A DNA stretch of 14,468 nucleotides from Bacteroidales bacterium (GTDB taxonomy: Bacteria > Bacteroidota > Bacteroidia > Bacteroidales > UBA932), in assembly GCA_017429885.1 (NCBI GenBank), contig JAFROA010000066.1, positions 1 to 14,468 of the forward strand, in the 5' to 3' direction. Each line of letters starts with the position of its first letter. Position 1 is the first letter of the stretch. The position numbers and the translations under genes are program-made. Shown one piece after another: positions 7,896 through 14,468 of the stretch. Under the pieces are notes generated by a model. That model saw only the letters and a list, made by a program, of their open reading frames with translations, was not told the origin of the DNA and ran no database searches.

Positions 7896-9113
7896 GATCA
7901 TTTTGAAATCATACTCCTCAGGGTTGGCGACGAGAGCCTTGGCGGCCTCGTAGTCAGCGGGAGTGATGTAGTGGCAGATGTTCCCGTAATAGTTCCTGGC
8001 CAGACCGCCGTCGATGTTGACCCTGCGAGGAGGAATCTTGCCTTCGGCGTTCTGCAGATCCTTAAGATAGAGAGGCTTGGGATTGCCGTCTTTGTCGACA
8101 TAGACCATGCAGCCGGTCTCGCCTGCCTTGAAAAGCTCATAGGCACCAATAGCAAGCTCGGTGCAGTATGAGAGGTCGTAGGCGACAGGATCCTGGCAGC
8201 GGACATCGTAGCCGATCTCGACCGGACGGGTCTTGATCTTGAGGCCGATCTTCTTGAACTCCTTCTCAAGGATGTCGTTGAAGAGGACAGCCTTGCTGAT
8301 CTTACCAAGCTCGGGGTGGCCGTGCTCGTCGTAGGTCATCGTGACTCCAGCGTTCTTAATCTCCTGAGGATCAAGATCGTGGAACACACCTTCAGCGACA
8401 ACGACGGTACCGTAAGGGATGCCGAGAAGCTTACGCTTGATGATGGTGGAGACTGCGAGTTTGACGATCTTGTCAAGGCTGATAGAGGTCTTGTTGAACA
8501 TCTCGGGGATGATCGTCATAGGGCAATGAGTGGCCTCACCGATTCCGAGGGCGAGATGGCCGGCGGAACGACCCATGGCGGAAATCAGAAGCCAAGTGCC
8601 TGAGGTGCGGGCGTCCTCATAGACTGTGCGGGCGATATGAGCGCCCTCGTCTTTCGCGGAGTTGAACCCGAAGGTAGGAGCGTTGTCCGGAAGAGGAAGG
8701 TCATTGTCGATGGTCTTGGGAACGTGGATGTTGTGGATCGGGTAGTTCTTCGCCTGGAGGAACTTGGCGATCCTGTTGGCCGTGGATGCGGTGTCGTCAC
8801 CACCGACGGTCACGAGAAGCTTCACGTTGTTGTCCTGGAAAAGGGGCAGGTTGAAATTCTTCTCAAAATCCTCATCAGTGGGCTTGAAACGGCTCATCTG
8901 GAGGTAGGATCCTCCCCTGTTGAAATAAGCGTCAGCCTTGAAGAAATCGATGTCCTCTGTGCGGGGATTCTTATGGAAGAGGCCGCTGTAGCCTTCATGG
9001 AGTCCAATGACCCTGTAGCCGTTAGAGAGGAACGTCTTGGCAACCGAGAACACGACAGTGTTCATTCCAGGAGCGGGGCCGCCGCCGCAGAGGATAATGA
9101 TTGAATCTTTCAT
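7884..9113 (-). CDS. 6-phosphofructokinase, pyrophosphate-dependent type by signature
   Basis: A 409-residue cytosolic phosphofructokinase converting fructose 6-phosphate to the 1,6-bisphosphate in glycolysis. The N-terminal glycine loop is CGGGPAPGMN (9-18). The phosphoryl-donor site reads GGDDT (104-108), where ATP-dependent enzymes have GGDGS. The catalytic loop reads PKTIDND (132-138), with K133 where the ATP enzymes have glycine. In the family, Asp and Lys at these two positions mark PPi specificity, and PPi-PFK reactions are reversible. D136 and D138 are the catalytic acids. MGRSAGHLA (180-188) and the IPE motif (E204) bind sugar phosphate. The codons are visibly more biased toward C-ending and GGT forms than in its neighbours, which fits strong expression. 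The ATG at 9113 gives the normal N-terminus just before the glycine loop. It is transcribed alone, divergent from ligA. PPi use is inferred from residues; the exact PFK clade is unresolved. Confidence 0.9.
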   Translation of the reverse strand: MKDSIIILCGGGPAPGMNTVVFSVAKTFLSNGYRVIGLHEGYSGLFHKNPRTEDIDFFKADAYFNRGGSYLQMSRFKPTDEDFEKNFNLPLFQDNNVKLLVTVGGDDTASTANRIAKFLQAKNYPIHNIHVPKTIDNDLPLPDNAPTFGFNSAKDEGAHIARTVYEDARTSGTWLLISAMGRSAGHLALGIGEATHCPMTIIPEMFNKTSISLDKIVKLAVSTIIKRKLLGIPYGTVVVAEGVFHDLDPQEIKNAGVTMTYDEHGHPELGKISKAVLFNDILEKEFKKIGLKIKTRPVEIGYDVRCQDPVAYDLSYCTELAIGAYELFKAGETGCMVYVDKDGNPKPLYLKDLQNAEGKIPPRRVNIDGGLARNYYGNICHYITPADYEAAKALVANPEEYDFKMILNW

Positions 9114-9116
9114 AAT

Positions 9117-9126
9117 ATCAATTGAT
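9117..9126. repeat. 10-bp palindrome in the pfk leader
   Basis: ATCAATTGAT is a perfect palindrome ending 3 nt upstream of the pfk start codon, within the presumed 5' leader. Its position would suit an operator or an RNA fold near the start, but a single short AT-rich palindrome can arise by chance. Confidence 0.3.
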
Positions 9127-9158
9127 GTTGAATAAATAATCTATCCGTTGTCGGGGTC

Positions 9159-11279
<2,121 letters not shown>

Positions 11280-11280
<1 letters not shown>

Positions 11281-12263
11281 TGATTCTCATGGGTTGGCTG
11301 AGCGATATCACATATAAGATCAAGACCTACTTCAGGTGGCTGAGCAAGTTTATCAGCCATGATATCTGGCAATTCAATATTGATGAGTTCTCCAAGGCCA
11401 GGGCTAGGTTCATAACTGATCTTAAAGTCGTCACCGACGCCATCAAGAATTTCGCGGATGAGAAGATCGGGTTCCAATCGGTTGCTTTGAGTTATTTCTG
11501 CACGTTGGCCGTCGTCCCCTTGGTGGCCGTCTGTTTCGCCGTAACCAGTGGTTTCGGGCTCGAGAATGTGCTTCGAGACGCCCTATATTCCGCGGACATC
11601 AACCAGACAGTGATAGACACCCTGATGAATGCGGCTTCGAATATCATCCAAGCCTCCAAATCCGGCGTGTTCGGTGTCATTACCGCCCTCTCTTTCGTGT
11701 GGCTCGTCATCTGGATGATGAACCGCGTGGAGAAGGTTTTCAATAATGTCTGGCACGTCCGCAAGCCTCAAAGGAAGGCTCTTAAGAGCTACGGGATGGA
11801 TATCATCATTATGATCATCATCCCGTTTATCGTATTGATCTTCTTCGCCGGAACCGTCGTTTATTCACATGTGCTCGATATTATCCCCAACACCATTGGA
11901 ATCACCGATAAGATAAAGTCTTTCCTGAGCTGGTTGATATTCGGCGCGATTGCCGTGATGACCCTCTCGGCGATGTACAAATTCATTCCCGCCACTTACG
12001 TCAATTATCGTTTCGCCTTGAAAGCGGCGTTATGGGCGGGAATCGCTTTCACGCTTTTGCAGTATCTTTATCTTGAGACACAGGTTCTCGTCACAAGTAT
12101 AAACGCCGTCTACGGTGCCGTGGCCGCTTTGCCTCTCTTCATGATGTGGCTGAGGTTCGGGTGGCTGGTCATCCTGTATGGGGCGCAATTCTCCTATTCT
12201 TTCCAAATGGTCGACACTATGGAGAAAGAGGCTAGAAAGAGTAAAATTGTTGAAGAAGTATGA
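11280..12263 (+). CDS. YihY/BrkB-family inner-membrane protein
   Basis: This 327-residue polytopic membrane protein belongs to the YihY/virulence factor BrkB family. Members were once mis-called RNase BN, and the molecular role is still unclear; export or transport has been proposed. After a basic, amphipathic N-terminus of about 60 residues come about six hydrophobic segments, near 68-90, 128-148, 175-197, 214-234, 246-262 and 276-302. The family's opening motif is seen as SVALSYFCTLAVVPLVAVCFA, with proline 80 in the first helix, and the loop after helix 2 reads MNRVEKVFNNVWHVRKPQR, also typical. A charged tail (312-327) is probably cytoplasmic. The ATG at 11280 overlaps the ligA stop by one base (TGATG). 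A second in-frame ATG at 11289 is possible and would remove only three residues. The stop overlaps the next start by 4 nt (ATGA), placing it in one operon with ligA and rel. Confidence 0.88.
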
Positions 12264-14468
12264 GTTTCTCCAAATTCACAGAAGAGGATTACCAGGTGAT
12301 CAGCGAGAGCTACGCCCAATTGAAGGAGGCCGCCCGAAAAAGGTGCGCCAACCAGGAGGAACTGGATGTCGTCCAGAAAGCTTTCGACTTCGCCAATGAG
12401 GCGCACAAGAATGTGAGGAGGCGTTCGGGAGGGCCTTATATCATACACCCTATAGAGGTCGCGAAGATTGTCGTATGCGACATCGGCCTCGGTTACAAGT
12501 CGATCGCCGCTGCCCTGCTCCATGACGTTGTGGAGGACACTGACTATACTGTCGATGACATCAGGAATCTGTTTGGGGATAAGATTGCCAGCCTTGTCGA
12601 TGGATTGACTAAGATCAAGATAGTCCTTGACAACGAGGATAGGGCGAAGAAATCCGATGGTGTGTACTCGGAAAGCCTTCAGGCTGAGAATTTCAAGCGC
12701 ATCCTGCTGACGCTGAACGACGATGTGAGGGTTGTCCTTATCAAGCTCGCCGACCGTCTCCACAACTGCCGTACAATTGACTCGATGCCTGAGTATAAGA
12801 GGGACAAGATATTGAGCGAGACGATGTTCATATTCATCCCTCTGGCCCACAGGCTGGGTCTCTACGAGATCAAGTCAGAGATGGAGAATATCTGGCTCAA
12901 ATACAAGGAGCCGGACGCCTACAACGAGATTTCCGGCCTAGTGAGCAAGAACATCAGCGACCTCGAGAAGCAGATCGATGATTTCATCAAGCCTATAGAC
13001 AAGGCACTGAGGGACTCCGGTTTCAATTTCAAGATCCGGAAGAGGGTCAAGACACCCTACTCGATTTGGCACAAGATGCAGACTAAGAACATCACCTTCG
13101 AGCAGGTTTATGACCTTTACGCCCTGCGGGTTATATTCACTCCGGAGGCCGGGACCAAGGAGAGCGAGAGGGACCAGTGCTACCATATTTTCTCCATTAT
13201 CACCGGGATTTACCGCTACAAGCCGGACAGGGTCCGGGACTGGGTGAAGCATCCTAAAAGCAATGGATACGAAGCGCTGCATTGCACTTTGATGAGCGAA
13301 AAGGGTGTTTGGATCGAGGTCCAGATACGATCCAAGAGGATGGATGATATCGCTGAGAAAGGTATCGCCGCCCACTGGGCATACAAACAGGAAGGTTATA
13401 TCAGCGAGAACGACAGCGAGATGGACAAGTGGCTCGCCAAGGTCAAGGAGATACTTGTAAGCCCGGATGTCAATGCCCTGGAGTTGCTGGACATCATACA
13501 TAATGACCTCACCAGCAGCGAGATCACCGTGTTTACTCCCAAAGGTGATCAGAAATCGGTACAGAAGGGAGCCACTGCCCTCGATTTCGCATACAGTATC
13601 CACACGGAGATAGGTAACAAGGCGATCGCCGCCAAGGTCAACATGAGGCTTGTCCCCCTCTCTCATGTGTTGAAGACCGGAGACCAGGTGGAGATCATAA
13701 CAGCGGAGAACGAGACACCAAAGAAGGAGTGGCTCCGCTTCCTCCAGACAAGGCATGCGAGGAATGTCGTCATCGACTATTTCAAGGGCAGCAAGAAGGA
13801 GATTGTGGAAGTCGGTAGAGGTATCATATCCTCGCAGCTCGAGTCCCTCGGGTATAGGATGAACAATGATTCCATGGACATCCTGTGCAAGCATTTCAAC
13901 ATTCCAGGCAAGAATGCCGAAGAGCTTTGTTTCAGGGTGGGTCTAGGGCTTTTGAATGTTGATTCCATAGGAGATGTACTCACTCCCGCTAGTCCTTCCA
14001 GGAGTCATTACTGGCCATTCTCCTTGTTCAGCAGGAGAAGAGATAGTGCCTCCCAAGGTGAAAAGGAAAGGAATGAGTACGTCATTGCTCAGTGTTGCCG
14101 CCCGATTCCCGGAGACGCTGTTGTGGGTATAAAGAATCCCGATGGTACCGTGACGGTCCACAAGAAAACGTGCTCAGTGGCTGACAATATAGCCTCCAAG
14201 CATGGTGACAGGGTCGTTGTGCCACAGTGGGAATCTGAAGGGGATAAAAAGGCATTCCCCGTGAGAATCGCCCTCAATGGCATCGACAGGGTCGGTTTGC
14301 TCAATGAGATTTCCCGATATATATCACTGGTGATGGGCGTCAACATGCGGAAGATACTCCTGAGCACTGACGGCGGGATTTTTGAAGGGTACATCGACCT
14401 TAGTGTGCAGGATAAGACGGCGCTTGAGAGAATGATCAAGAAACTAGCCTCGATAGACGGCATACAAA
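12260..14468 (+). CDS. rel: bifunctional (p)ppGpp synthetase/hydrolase, Rel/SpoT type, 3' end cut by the window
   Basis: 736 complete codons are visible with no stop. The family is about 730-760 residues, so only the extreme C-terminus should be missing. The enzyme makes and degrades the stringent-response alarmone (p)ppGpp. The hydrolase domain has its full metal set: H63, HD at H88-D89 in LLHDVVEDT, and ADRLHN with D165 and N169. The synthetase domain has YSIWHKM, YDLYALRVIF (D285), NGYEALH and IEVQIRS (E353), the expected catalytic acids. The switch motif reads RVRD (R324-D327), the basic form found in bifunctional Rel/SpoT (RXKD) rather than the acidic EXDD of RelA. Regulatory domains follow: TGS (about 420-480), a helical region, a conserved-cysteine module with CCRPIPGD (C612, C613), and an ACT domain from about 667. 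The ATG at 12260 overlaps the yihY stop by 4 nt. Both activities are predicted intact. Confidence 0.95.
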   Translation, partial: MSFSKFTEEDYQVISESYAQLKEAARKRCANQEELDVVQKAFDFANEAHKNVRRRSGGPYIIHPIEVAKIVVCDIGLGYKSIAAALLHDVVEDTDYTVDDIRNLFGDKIASLVDGLTKIKIVLDNEDRAKKSDGVYSESLQAENFKRILLTLNDDVRVVLIKLADRLHNCRTIDSMPEYKRDKILSETMFIFIPLAHRLGLYEIKSEMENIWLKYKEPDAYNEISGLVSKNISDLEKQIDDFIKPIDKALRDSGFNFKIRKRVKTPYSIWHKMQTKNITFEQVYDLYALRVIFTPEAGTKESERDQCYHIFSIITGIYRYKPDRVRDWVKHPKSNGYEALHCTLMSEKGVWIEVQIRSKRMDDIAEKGIAAHWAYKQEGYISENDSEMDKWLAKVKEILVSPDVNALELLDIIHNDLTSSEITVFTPKGDQKSVQKGATALDFAYSIHTEIGNKAIAAKVNMRLVPLSHVLKTGDQVEIITAENETPKKEWLRFLQTRHARNVVIDYFKGSKKEIVEVGRGIISSQLESLGYRMNNDSMDILCKHFNIPGKNAEELCFRVGLGLLNVDSIGDVLTPASPSRSHYWPFSLFSRRRDSASQGEKERNEYVIAQCCRPIPGDAVVGIKNPDGTVTVHKKTCSVADNIASKHGDRVVVPQWESEGDKKAFPVRIALNGIDRVGLLNEISRYISLVMGVNMRKILLSTDGGIFEGYIDLSVQDKTALERMIKKLASIDGIQ

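Noticed and set aside
8637..9104. A 155-codon plus-strand frame antisense to pfk
   Set aside because: It is fully opposite the conserved N-terminal half of PFK, where strong codon bias removes stops on the other strand. No promoter or recognisable domain was seen.
12938..13894. A 318-codon open frame antisense to rel
   Set aside because: It lies wholly opposite the well-conserved Rel coding sequence. Its predicted protein shows no recognisable domain, and it is explained by codon bias in the gene on the other strand.

Overview
The window looks like a chromosomal, core-genome stretch of a Bacteroidota bacterium, most likely of order Bacteroidales. Three things point there: a lipoprotein-anchored Omp85 protein of the TamL type, upstream regions carrying TAnnTTTG, the Bacteroidota sigma -7 element, and almost no Shine-Dalgarno sequences. 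By eye the G+C is near 50%, and AGG is a common Arg codon. I see no phage, IS, CRISPR, tRNA or rRNA. Nothing points to recent transfer. Coding density is very high: the only gaps are about 58 nt (2571-2628) and 118 nt (9114-9231), both between divergent genes. No gene-free stretch exceeds 300 bases.

Layout. (1) 1-375: the 3' end of an RlmD/TrmA-type RNA uracil-5-methyltransferase, tail-to-tail with tamL (2570-372, minus). (2) 2629-7895: a tightly packed plus-strand group with 4-nt gaps. It holds a TrmH/SpoU 2'-O-methyltransferase, a 975-residue protein joining two receiver-like domains to a PPDK_N (PEP-synthase-type) ATP-grasp domain, and a cytoplasmic GH13 alpha-amylase-family enzyme. (3) 9113-7884, minus: a 6-phosphofructokinase with the residues of the pyrophosphate-dependent type. 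It converges on the GH13 gene with a 12-nt overlap. (4) 9232 to the right edge: ligA, a YihY/BrkB membrane protein and a bifunctional Rel (p)ppGpp synthetase/hydrolase, joined by 1-nt and 4-nt start/stop overlaps. The Rel gene runs off the window near its natural end.

How the genes may work together. The GH13 enzyme would release sugars from intracellular alpha-glucan, and the PPi-type PFK would feed them into glycolysis. The receiver/PPDK_N protein is co-transcribed with the GH13 gene. It lacks the phospho-histidine and PEP/pyruvate barrel domains of true PEP synthase, so its substrate is unknown. It is the most interesting object here: one receiver is degenerate, while the other keeps a complete set of putative phosphorylation residues. 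A role in controlling or modifying carbohydrate metabolism is inference from context only.
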